NCBI GenBank assembly: GCA_963921195.1 | Contig: OY992537.1 | Coordinates: forward strand, 206,794,581-206,858,580 | Origin: Pegoplata infirma | Lineage: Eukaryota; Arthropoda; Insecta; Diptera; Anthomyiidae | Length of the DNA: 64,000 nt | Direction of reading: 5' to 3' | Shown here: piece by piece, positions 32,647 through 42,232 of the stretch | Layout: every line of letters starts with the position of its first letter | How positions within the stretch are numbered: position 1 is the first letter of the stretch | The notes under the pieces: generated by a model | What the model saw: only the letters and a program-made list of their open reading frames with translations | Database searches by the model: none | What the model was told of the DNA's origin: nothing | Translations under genes and position numbers: made by a program

Positions 32647-33691
32647 CATGGCTATCCATACAACCCATTTAACAATTTACGGTTCACATGTTTTTTTTTT
32701 CGCTGAACATTTGGTGTGGAATGCCTCATACGTATATTTATAAACAGGTAAAATTTCCATCAAATGATCCCACAATTTTACCAATTTCGTTTCAAAAATG
32801 TCTAATGTTTTTTGTCATAAAAATGTTGCAGGTATAACTCTTCAAAAAAGGTTTTTTACTTAAACAAGCGCACCTTAGCCAGTTTTCAACCGATTCACAA
32901 TATTTTTTTGTTTAAGAAGTAACACTGATATTTTTTAAACAAACCCAAAAAATTATAAATAGGATTTGGAAGTAACTGACACGCCCATTTTTTTATTCCA
33001 CTCACACTGACACTCACTAACAACCACGTGAGTAAAATTAATTTTCAATCACGCTCACTTCTGATCATGTGTGAATCACGCACAAATCTAATTACGTTCC
33101 CATCTCTAGTTTATATGCATATGCGCATAAAATTACTACTAGTAACAAGATTTATGAATAATGCTTGAATTACAAGCGTTTCTGAGAAAATTTAAAAATG
33201 CCCTATCACAAAACTTAACATAACTCATTCATTTTTAAACCGATTGTTATGTTTTTTGGTGTTTTGGAAAGCTACTTTACTATACTTTTTTACAAAAAAT
33301 TTAAAAAAATTGTTTAATGATGCACTTTCAACTTAGAGTGTAAAGAATATGACAAATTTTAAAAAAAATACGTTTTTTTTTTACTTAAGCGATCGTAGCT
33401 CAGCCAATTCTTGATCGATTTTTAATATTTTTGTTTTGTTTGAAAGGTAAGACCTATACCTTTAAAACAAATCCAAAAATCGAAAATCGGTTGCAAACTA
33501 ACAAAGTAATAATTTTTTAAAATTGTAATTTAAGAATTTCCGTTTTTCAACACATTTGCCAATAAAAAACGTACTTAACGAAGTGATCCAGAAAAACTAT
33601 GAGTATATCAGTACTCTATGGACTCCAACCAACCCGAATTATCATATGAGAACCCCTGCATAAATTATTTTTGGTCTTTTGTAGCACAGTG

Positions 33692-34500
33692 TAATTAGAG
33701 TCGCATATCCTATGGTCTTTGATAAGCCTTACAGCACTCCTTTGTACACGGTCCAGAAGCCTCAGTTCAGATTCTGAAGCTCCTGTCCATATTTGGAAGT
33801 TGTATTCTATTTTCGGTCGGGGAATTAAAAAAAAACGCCTTTTTCGAAACTAGGAAAACGTGCTTATTCCAACGGACATTGCACTGAATTCGCATGGCCA
33901 GAACGTCAAGAGTGTCCCATTGATACCGATGACAATGTTGAATCCATTGTTATATAGGTTAACATACAACAATGGGTATCGCCGCATGAGCCCATTCTCA
34001 ATAATTTTTCGCCTGTAATCAAAGAAAAAAGAATGGTAAATGTAGCTGTCATCTTCAAAAGAAGAGATAATGTTTGAATTTTGACTGAGAAGGTCATTAT
34101 TAAATTTAAGAAAGAGTAGGGGTAGTACAGAATCTTGCGGTAGCCATGAACTTGGCTGAAAATAGTCTGATGAAACTCTATATATACTGCGATGTCTGAG
34201 AAAACGCGAAATATATCGAGACAAGTCATTACCGACAACAAACGCAATAAGTTTTGAAACGAATACCTTTAAAACGGACTAGAACGAGGGAATAACTCCC
34301 GCACGATACGAAGAGCTGAAAAGGTGTGACTATGAATGCGCCATTGTTTCAGCACCAGAGTTGGAATGACGTCGGGCCTTAATGATTTGTTTAAGTTGAG
34401 ATCTGCATGAACCCTTTTGACTAATCGAGCTCGAAATAAAACTTTTGGCATAGTATTCGATATATATTCTTTCAAGAGCGGTTAGTAGTTGACTGCTTAA
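33692..34500 (-). pseudogene. Non-LTR retrotransposon reverse transcriptase fragment (Jockey/CR1-like), decayed
   Basis: Read on the minus strand, three pieces in changing frames make up part of a reverse transcriptase. Upstream (34475-34269): ADLNLNKSLRPDVIPTLVLK, the NKSxGPDxIP region. Middle (34170-33960): DSVLPLLFLKFNNDLLSQNS, then SSFEDDSYIYHS, which corresponds to the catalytic (F/Y)ADD box with Glu in place of Ala. Downstream (33800-33700): RPKIEYNFQIWTGA and ELRLLDRVQRSAVRLIKDHR, a conserved segment after the catalytic domain. Frameshifts between pieces, the altered box and missing ends mean it is dead. The 5.1-kb long-TIR element is inserted at its 3' side. Confidence 0.85.
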
Positions 34501-35854
34501 TGGCAAAATTTAATTTCTTGCAAAAACTTCAGCTAACAGGTTTTTCTAATCAACCGTCCGCGGATTGATCGTCCTTTAAAAGAATTGGAATTGTAGAACT
34601 TCAATTATTCCTTAGTCTTTTAATAAATGACCAAAAGATTTTACTGGAATTTGGCAGTGAAAACAGGGCAGTATCTTTTTTTTTAAAATAAATTATGGAG
34701 TCATTAGTTTGTTCTATGATAGGTATTAAGGCAAAAACCTATTCTCCCGTGGTGTTAAAAGCATTTAACAGCGAACCTTGTACACAACCATATGTCCGTC
34801 GATTATTTAAAACAAAACCCCACTGTATCTGACTTTTTTGTTATATTCCCCTCGTAATCATTTTCAGTAATTTACCAGATCTGTATGCAAACCTTCAACA
34901 ACAAAAAATACCAAATTTATGCACTTGACTTTTTGTTTGCATCCGAATGTTAAAACTCTTAACTCAATGATAATGTTGCTGAATTTCTTATTTCATCATT
35001 CATTGTGTTAACCTCTCAGTATGTTCCATCATCAGCCATATAATACAATCATGCATTGAACCCATATATTCCCATACTTCAATATAGCATTTACCAACAC
35101 TATAGTCATCAGCCGTGTCATCACAACATATACACAGAGTCCAAAAGAGTCATCGAGCCATCGTCCACTTGAAATTGTCAATAAATCACTATTTGTCAGT
35201 TCGTTTAAAGAAATTCCCCCCAAAAAAAAACCAACAACAATTGGTAGATAAAAAAAAGCAACACCAACATACCAAAAAATATTTGAACTGTTATAAAGCC
35301 CATTGTGTTTACCTTTGGCATGTAGTGTTATTGTTGTGGCTTTTATGTTGTTGTTGTTGTTCTCATCAAAGTTTTTGTAGTACTGCGAATCTTACCAGTC
35401 TGTTTGTCTGCCTGTCTGTATGCCCGGGCATGTTTTAAAAGATGTTAAGGAAATTAACTTTTTTTGTTGTTGTTGATTATTGCAAATTGTATGGAAGAGC
35501 AAGTGTGGTAGAGTATAAGAAGCAGATTGTATTCAGACATTGTTTTCTGACATAACTGAGAATCATAAAATGAAAAAAAAAGAAACCTGTTGAGGCGCCA
35601 CTAGGTATTCAAAAGACAAGAATTTATGAGATATTTTTCTTAATGCCATTATGCAGGTACTGTAAAGCTAGTTAAGGTATAAGGATACAATAAATTGTTT
35701 AAGAATGACTTTATGGATCTTTGGAGGATTCCATAAGAGTTGACTTTAATTGGAATTTAATACTGCAATAAACATGTTTGTAATACTTATTCTGGTGCAC
35801 TTTTGATTCAAATAAGATCAGATATTTTTTTAATAAGACAAGTCAGTTAATTTA
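34501..35854. other. Intervening DNA without a recognisable gene
   Basis: Mixed-composition sequence with TGTTGTTGTTGTTCTC and CTGTTTGTCTGCCTGTCTGT microsatellites at 35340-35430 and the palindrome ATGCCCGGGCAT at about 35420. Frames of 60-107 codons are low complexity. Remnants of the upstream end of one of the neighbouring LINEs may be present but I cannot confirm them. Confidence 0.4.
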
Positions 35855-38100
35855 GCTTTAAAATTGGCCAGTGCTAAGAAGTTTCTAGAAGGTATTGTTT
35901 GGGAATTTGTTAAGAGAGGTAAGAACAACAATAATTCCTCCATTCCAACTCTTATAGTTTATGAGTCGGTAGATACAGCAAATCTTTTGGCAAAAGTTTT
36001 TGCAGAAAACTATGTATTACCTGATAGTAATCAACCACTTCCTTCGCTCCCTAGGTTATCATGTTCCATGCCTAACACATTTTTTAGAACACGTGCCGGC
36101 AGAAAGGTCCTCTCTGGACTTAACACCAATAAATCTCCAGGACCAGACGGTATTCCAGCACTTCTTTTTAAAAAGTGCTCATCGACGCTAGCTATTCCAC
36201 TGCGGAAACTTATCAGCATATCATACCTTGCGGTATTTTTCCCTCTTGTTGGAAACACCTAACGTCCAGCTGATCGCAAAGAAAGGTGACGTCACGAACC
36301 CAGATAACTATCGCCCAATCGCAGTGGGGCATCCCCTGAGTGTTGGTTCAATAAAAAAAATAGTCTTCAGATTCCGAAATTGTCTAGTGTGACTGGTATA
36401 TGGACGGGCAACATGCTGGAAATCAGGCAAATTAACTTGAAGATAGGTGGTGGTAAGGCGATGAAAGTCATTACTTAGGGCACTCCTCAAGGGAGAGTGA
36501 TCTCTCCACTTCTTTAAAATCTTGTCATAAATAAGATACACGAGTCACTCAATGGAATGGGTTTCAAAGCGTTTGCCTACGCTGATGACTTTGTGGTCCT
36601 AATTCATGATCAGTTTTTACCAAAGATTAACGAACTCATGTAATCAGCACTAATGATACTCTCGGCGTGGGCAACGGAAAATCTAAGCGTTAATCCCGCC
36701 AGAAACCAAACTGGCCTTGTTCACAAAAAAGACTAAGATTGCCATGTTTGTTCTTCTTTGAGGCGAAATACTTGGGTTTGATCCTGTAATCAAAGCTTTC
36801 TTGGAAAAGGAATACAGAGAAAAGGATGCCAAAGTCGATTTTTCCTCTTTACAACTGCATCAGAACTTTCAGAAGAAGGTGGGGTCTAAGGCCATATTAT
36901 TATAACTGGCAGTATAGTGCGATAATAAGACCAATACGGACCTATTGTGTCCTCGTGTGGGGGAGACCAGTTGATAAGAAACCATACATCTGAAACCTAC
37001 AGAAAGTACAATGACTGGCGTGTGTGGGTGTTTCTGTTGCTGTTAGGAAGACACCCCAGGTCGTCCTTGTGCGATAATAAGACCAATACGGACCTATTGT
37101 GTCCTCGTGTGGTGGAGACCAGTTGATAAGAAACCATACATCTGAAACCTACAGAAAGTACAATGACTGGCGTGTGTGGGTGTCTCTGTTGCTGTTAGGA
37201 AGACACGTTTTCGTTAAGAGCACAGCAGCAACATCGGCTGTCAGGTTAAGAGAGTCGCAAATTCTTATGCAATGCTCTTGGGGACACTCGACCACACTAA
37301 CTACTGTGGGTGGGACAGAAATAAATCTGAAAACCGACTTTATTTCAACGCAAATGATTTTTGACAGAACCTTTGACAGCCAAGTAACGAAAAGTGAAGA
37401 CTTGGTGAAAAACTCGGTTTAATAGAGAATGCGATCTCTATTTTTAACGAACTGATCGAAGATGGAGATGGGTACGGATTTAGGAGAATATTCTGAATGT
37501 CTCGAAATCAGGGCCTCATTGAGACATCCGGACAAGTGTTGTCTTTTTAAGGCTTAGGTATTTGCAGTTGATAAAGCAGCGCAGACCATTATGACAAGAA
37601 GCCTAAGTGCTTGCGCCATTAGCATTTTTGTGGACAGTCTTGCAGTTCTGAATGCCTTAGATTCAAGCAATCCCTGTTCCGAATCAGGCAACACTTAGTC
37701 AAACTAATCTGCATCCCTGGATAGTTTGGGGTCGCTGGGACGAATTGGCTGATGAATGTGCGAGAAATGGCTCTGAGTCGGTGGTGTAACAGGTTGGACC
37801 TGACATCTCGGTTAAAATAGTGGAATTGATAAACAAAGTTGATGGAATATCAGGAAACAGAATGAAGGATAGGTTGATTTCACTCACTACGTGCAGGATA
37901 CTGCGAACCCTGTGACCACTGCCAAATCCTAAGACAACAGAACGTCCTCTTATTTTTGGCAAACGGACGGTATAATAGGTCATAATGAACGGTATAAATG
38001 ATCGTGCGTATGGGAATCTTGTAGGAGTTTTGAGGAAGTGGAGGAGGAGGCAGTTGCGTGAGTGTCAATTACCGCTTTTTAAATTAGAAGAAAATCCTTT
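35855..38100 (+). pseudogene. LINE (Jockey/I/R1-like) copy A: reverse transcriptase to C-terminal motif, decayed
   Basis: The N-terminal side of the reverse transcriptase is in frame from 35864 to 36262: FVKRGKNNNNSSIPTLIVYE, then NTNKSPGPDGIPALLFKKC. A frameshift leads to IAKKGDVTNPDNYRPIAV at about 36273-36330. After a gap comes GFKAFAYADDFVVL at 36560-36602, the YADD catalytic box intact. Next are LSAWATENLSVNP and, in other frames, YCVLVWGRPVDKK. RNase H traces are FVDSLAVLNALDSSN (about 37628-37675) and DELADE-like WDELADECARNGSES (about 37737-37780). A Cys-rich remnant with CRSFEEVEEEAVA lies at about 38020-38070. Many stops, frameshifts and an internal duplication show it is dead. The host sequence beyond is other repeats. 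Confidence 0.85.
36918..37206 (+). repeat. Tandem duplication inside LINE copy A
   Basis: 36918-37054 and 37070-37206 are almost identical direct copies of 137 bp (starting TGCGATAATAAGACCAAT, ending TTAGGAAGACAC), separated by 15 bp. The near identity contrasts with heavy decay elsewhere in this LINE, so the duplication happened late. Confidence 0.95.
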
Positions 38101-38109
38101 TGTATTGAA

Positions 38110-38508
38110 CTCCAACCTCTTTTAGATGGGACCGGTATACACTAGGAACAGATCCGTTTTGGCAAACAAATTTGCGGCAACACAAAAACTTACTTCAATC
38201 AACCAAAACTATTTAGAAACTTTTAAGGAAGCGCGGAGCATTGCTTTTGATAAAAACTAAGAAATTTTGTTCAGATCAACGTAGAAATTCAGTGAAATTG
38301 ACTAACAATACTTTTTATCAAAAGGCGCCCAAGCTGGGGTTCGATTTCAAATCTCGAAGCAGAAAAATAGAAACTTTTCCTAAACAACGTGAGTCACTAA
38401 CAAAAACAATAGCTTCAGTCCAGTCCCTGTCAATGTTTCTGAAAAAACATCTGCCCTTAACTGCCACACGTCTTAAAATGAGATGGCAAATTAGTAAGAC
38501 AAACAAAT
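38110..38508 (+). repeat. Isolated unit(s) of the GGCGCCCAAGCTGGGG tandem repeat
   Basis: It contains GAAATTGACTAACAATAC and GGCGCCCAAGCTGGGGTTCG at 38324-38343 and CAAATCTCGAAGCAGAAAAA, in the same order as units in 39860-41830. It lies between two LINE fragments. Confidence 0.65.
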
Positions 38509-38955
38509 CATAACGGTCCCAGGTCACAGAGACATTCCAAGGAATTGGAAAGCCGATGAGTTTGCAAGACTGTGAACAACCTTAGAAGTTCCAACAGAAT
38601 TGGAATGTATTGGTATGACTTAAGGAACTTGCAAGCAAGACGGAGGCTAATCAGACATGGGCACAAAGATGGACGTAGGAAACTATACGACAGATTTGGC
38701 CTTCTCCTAATCAAAAGCGCACAAGTGTGCTGATATCGCTTCCAAGAAAGAGATTTCGTCGGTGGTTGCTGTAATTGCCGGACACTGTCTTAAAGGAAAG
38801 CAATTTAAATAATGAATATTCCGTTAAATTACTTTTGCCGAAGTTGCATGGATGAGGAGGAGTTGGAAACTATCGAACACTTTTTCTGCCATTGCCATTC
38901 ACTGGAATCTAGGAAGCTGCACGATCCTTCTGATATGTCGAATGTCAAATTAAAC
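38509..38955 (+). pseudogene. LINE copy B: RNase H end and C-terminal Cys motif, decayed
   Basis: The start reads VPGHRDIPRNWKADEFARL (38515-38571), equivalent to VPGHEGIEGNEKADELAKL of the LINE at 26.9-27.8 kb. Later pieces are VVAVIAGHCLKGKQF (about 38760-38808) and a 96-codon frame from 38812 with FCRSCMDEEELETIEHFFCH, the C-terminal Cys-rich motif. Frameshifts separate the pieces. The match in order and motif to the 27-kb copy suggests the same family. It continues directly into a tRNA-like sequence. Confidence 0.8.
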
Positions 38956-38967
38956 ATCTTAGGAGCT

Positions 38968-39148
38968 AGACGCCCCAGTAGGCTAGTTGGTAGCGTGCTA
39001 GCCTATGAGTCTAAAGGTCGTGGGTTCGATTCCTACCAGAGGCCTTGGTCTGTTTCACTACAACGAGACGAAGGTCATTGTTACCAATTCTCGGTTAGGT
39101 AAAATTATTATATAATTTCTAATTATATGGTAATTCCCAATAAAATAA
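38968..39148 (+). mobile_element. tRNA-derived SINE-like sequence
   Basis: 38973-39046 carries a pol III A-box-like TAGGCTAGTTGG and a perfect B box GGTTCGATTCC, 34 bases apart. The T stem (GTGGG/CCTAC) is intact. The D arm GGCTAGTTGGTAGC and a seven-base anticodon-like loop CTATGAG are recognisable, but the anticodon stem keeps only about three pairs and the acceptor stem about five of seven. So it is tRNA-like but probably not a functional tRNA. The following 100 bp (TTGGTCTGTTTCACTACAAC to TAATTATATGG) would be the SINE body and tail. No second copy exists in the window to confirm. Confidence 0.6.
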
Positions 39149-39793
39149 AACAAGTAAGAGTGTTAAATTCGGCTGTGCCGAAAATTTTATACCCTCCAAC
39201 ACGTTTAAAATTAAAATTAAAAAATCGCAGGGGTGTCTTTTTTTTGTGGGGGGGGGGGTCGGTGGAATTGGTGGGAGACGCCTGTACCCCCGCTTTATAT
39301 GTTTACAAATTATTTGTTTATGATATTTACGCTTAAATAAAAAATTTGTGTCGTTATTTTTAATTAATTTCTATAACCACGCCCTCAAAGGGGGGCGGCC
39401 CGGAAATAAATCGAATTTCCTAACCCCCTTGGTCCAAGCGCAGGTCAATGAACATAATATGGCATACAAATGTTATATTTGTTGAGCAAAAATTTAAAAA
39501 AACTCATAAAAATATCGTATTTTTCATGGGTCATTTCTTCAAGGGGGAACTTTTTCCCCCTGGTCCGATTTTGACCATCTTCGAACTTAACCTTACCAGT
39601 AACATAAGAGATATTCTTGCCCAATTTCAGTGGTCTAGGTCTTTTGGTTTGGACTGCATCGTTATTTCTACAGACGATTCTATCATGGATCAATATTATA
39701 TATACTTTGTGGGGTCCCTGACCGATATTTCGATATGTTACACACGGAATAACAAAGTGAGTATACCCCCATACTGTGGTTGGAGGGTATAAA
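39149..39793 (+). mobile_element. DINE-1/mini-me-like element, essentially full length
   Basis: It starts AACAAGTAAGAGTG, then TTCGGCTGTGCCGAA (perfect palindrome) and TATACCCTCCAACA. A 12-base G tract followed by TCGGTG is at about 39247, CACGCCCTCAAAGGGGGGCGG at about 39380, and CTGGTCCGATTTTGACC at about 39559. It ends GGGGTCCCTGACCGATATTTC, AGTATACCCCC and TTGGAGGGTAT, the last complementary to ATACCCTCCAA near its start. The GTCY tract is shrunk here (CAGACGATTC). Frames of 69-114 codons are not conserved between copies. Confidence 0.85.
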
Positions 39794-39799
39794 AAAATA

Positions 39800-41860
39800 A
39801 AATATCTTAGGAGCTACATAAAGAGTTCAAATTGGTTTAACGGCGGGTACTAGTAGGGGAACCTCATTTCCATTCAGGTTACCTAAACTAACCTGAAAAT
39901 GTCCATCAAATTTAATAAAATTGACTAGTAGAACATTTAATCAAACGACGTCCAAACTATTGCCAACCAAATTAATCAAAGAATTTTCAGTAAATGGTGC
40001 CCAAGCTGGGGCCGGATTTTAAATGGCTAAGCGAAAAATTGTAAAATTCTAGGTCCCGATTTGCGAAACGGAAATACATAAACCAGTGCAAACATAAACC
40101 AAATCTACGAAAGCTACCAAAACAATTTTTAGAAATTCTGTTAAAATTACTTACAGTATTTCATGCATATTGCACCCAAGCCGACCCTATTCCGAATCTC
40201 CCAGTCAGAGGGAGTCAGGTCAAATTTATGACAGCAACCAAAGCCAATTCTATAAATTTAATAAAATTAGCTAGCAGAATTTTGAAGGAAATGGCCCCAA
40301 GATGGTGCCCGATTCTAAATTGCAAAGCAGAAAATAAAACGATGATTTATAAATTTAACTAATTGGGAAATTTCTATTATGATATGGTAATAAGCCTTAT
40401 TTAAGCCAAATTTAAGATGACATTTGTATGAGCGGTTAGTTTAAGTTTAAACACAGAGACTATCGTCAATCATGGAGAGTCTTGGCAAATTTACGACTGA
40501 AAGCATTGCTATTCCGAGAAATTCAGAAAATCAACAAACAGAATATTCAATCAAATGGCGACCAAGCTATTGCCCGATTGAGAATCGCGAAGAGTACATA
40601 CAGAGCCTATTGCCAATCTGGGAGTATATGGCTATGTTTACAACAGCAACCACAACAAATTCTATAAATTCGTAAAATTGACTAACAGAATTTTAAAGAA
40701 AATGTTGCGAAGTGTGCCCGGACATAGGCCCCACTGACATTAGACCCACAACGGAAATAGGGATTATGACCAAACTGATCGCGGTCCATAACCCCCATAT
40801 TTGTTATGGGGACTATGACCACTTTAAAAACGGTCATAATTCCCATGGGTATTATGTCCGATTTTTATGGAAAATATGACCGAAATTATATTGGTCATAA
40901 TCCCCATAAAAAATGAAATATATTTCCACGTAAATCTTGCTCCCAAAAAAAAAAAATAATTAGCGAAGCCGCTAAGTTAATTTATGGAGTTTGTAATTCC
41001 CAAGCCCGGCCAAAGGCCGGCTAATAAATTTATTTTGTTGAACTATCTTAAAATTATAAACCAACACACACAAGGAACCACTGATATCAGATCCCTGAAA
41101 TGGGGATTATGACTATTTGTTACGCTGTCATTATCCTCGTTATTTGTGGGAGTTATGTCCACTTTTTATTGGGAGTATGTCCAACTTTTTTTCTGTCATA
41201 ATCCTAATAACGGTGGTGGGGTTCATTTCGGACTTAACCTCCAACCCGGAAATGGGGATAATGTCTGTGGGGGCTGTGTCACGGCACCGTCGCGGAGATT
41301 TGTCCACAGGATCTATTGAAACTAAACACAGAATCTACTGCCAATCAGGGAGAGTCAGGCCAAATTAATAACACAATTTTTATTGAAGTGGCGGCCAAGC
41401 TGGGCTCCGATTCTAATACGTAATGCAAAAACACAAAAACTACCGTCAATTAACCAAATTCACGAAAGCAACCAAAACAAATCCCAAAGAATCAGTCAAT
41501 TTCACAAACGTAATTTTCAACCAAATGACGCCCAAAAATGGACCCAATTAAAAATAGTGAGACGGAAACACAAAAAGAACAGTGAAATTCATTAAAATTT
41601 ACAAACAAAATTTTCAAGCAAATGGCGCCCAAGCTGGGGTTGGGCTAAAAATCGTATGCGGAAACAAAGAAACTATCGCCAATCAGGAAGAGTCAACCCG
41701 AATCTATTAAAATAATCAAAATAAACATTGACATTCAAGCTGGGGCTCGACTAAAAATCGTATGCGGAAACAAGGAAACTATCGCCAATTAGGAAGGCTC
41801 AAGACAAATCCATTACAATTTGTGAAAATACTTCACGACAAGAAAATTTCGAACTTATGA
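39800..41860 (+). repeat. Diverged tandem repeat with a primer-binding-site-like motif (unit about 100-145 bp)
   Basis: Each unit reads roughly AAATTGACTAACAGAATTTT, CAAATGGCGCCCAAGCTGGG, CGATTCTAAATCGYRAAGCG, GAAACACAAAAACTATCG, CCAATCAGGRAGAGTCA. The TGGCGCCCAAGCTGGGG-like part is found near 39994, 40292, 40553, 41387, 41524, 41622 and 41733, with one more at 38322. Known tRNA-Lys primer-binding sites of LTR elements begin TGGCGCCC, so the unit may derive from an LTR-element leader. No LTR, gag or pol is seen. A TIR element at 40721-41280 interrupts the array. Confidence 0.7.
40721..41280. mobile_element. 560-bp TIR element with repeated GGGGATTATGACC motifs
   Basis: The left end GACATAGGCCCCACTGACAT and right end (complement GACACAGCCCCCACAGACAT) form an inverted repeat of about 22 bp with four mismatches. 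Inside, GGGATTATGAC, GGTCATAATCCCC and close variants occur at least eight times on both strands. Two small perfect hairpins, CCGGCC/GGCCGG (41013-41028) and TTAGCG/CGCTAA (about 40961-40976), lie in the centre. No target duplication is evident. Confidence 0.65.
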
Positions 41861-42230
41861 TATCAGTTTTGGACTCGTATTGAGGGTTGTGAAAACCGAG
41901 GTTTCTGTTTTGACTTTAACCGATAGAGAAAATGTAATAGCATAATTCCTTCATATCTATGCGCGGAGCCTTGACTGCTTCTATCCACCAAACCTACCCT
42001 CAATCTATCAATTACTTTCATTTCAAATTCCCTTTTTAAAAATATAGTAATACTTCCGAATTTATAATTTGTTTTCCGTTCAACCTTCAAATAAAAACCG
42101 AAAAACCACATCAAACAACAAATAAGCGCCTTGTTATTAAATGCATCATTAACATGACTTTAATTTAACATGTGAACTCTCTACGCCATCACACCATCAA
42201 AACATAGAACATACCGTAACATATTTTACC
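41861..42230. other. AT-rich DNA without a recognisable gene
   Basis: No repeat or frame of note; the 83-codon minus-strand frame at 41863-42114 has no recognisable motif. Confidence 0.4.
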
Positions 42231-42232
42231 AT

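Larger units (their letters stand above)
30888..32728. mobile_element. Foldback element with TGAGGCATTCCACAC termini (outer)
   Basis: The left end TGAGGCATTCCACACC at 30888 matches its reverse complement ending at 32728. The right arm includes the complement of GTGTACC and TTTACGG motifs seen in the complete relative at 44867-45954. The inner right arm (31385-31670: GTGGCCGGATTTTT, GAACGGGTTCTGAAAATTTT, TTTGACCACGCC) also matches that relative. The left arm is mostly replaced by unrelated sequence with a CCCGGGTAAAAAAGTT terminus at 30952. A second foldback (31671-32646) is inserted in the right arm. Confidence 0.7.
28592..33691. mobile_element. 5.1-kb element with terminal inverted repeats of about 710 bp (CACTGTGCTAC)
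   Basis: The left arm (28592-29134 plus 30083-30250) and right arm (32976-33691) are near-identical reverse complements. They run from CACTGTGCTAC to a TGGGCGTGTCAGTT motif. TAA lies just outside both ends (28589-28591 and 33692-33694), a possible 3-bp target duplication. The arms contain GTACTGATATACTCAT and TGAGCGTGATTGAAAATT motifs. The left arm is interrupted by a MITE. The interior is mostly other foldback elements, and no transposase frame is found. CACTG ends plus a 3-bp duplication recall CMC/Chapaev-like or Harbinger-like elements, but this is a guess; it may be a foldback element mobilised by an unseen partner. Confidence 0.8.

Noticed and set aside
33850..34247. Two overlapping minus-strand frames as host genes
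   Set aside because: They are two frames of one decayed reverse transcriptase fragment.
38973..39046. Functional tRNA gene
   Set aside because: The B box and T arm are good, but the acceptor and anticodon stems have several mismatches. A SINE or pseudogene fits better.
38320..41830. Complete LTR retrotransposon
   Set aside because: Only the primer-binding-site-like motif is present. I found no LTR pair, no TG...CA ends and no gag or pol similarity.
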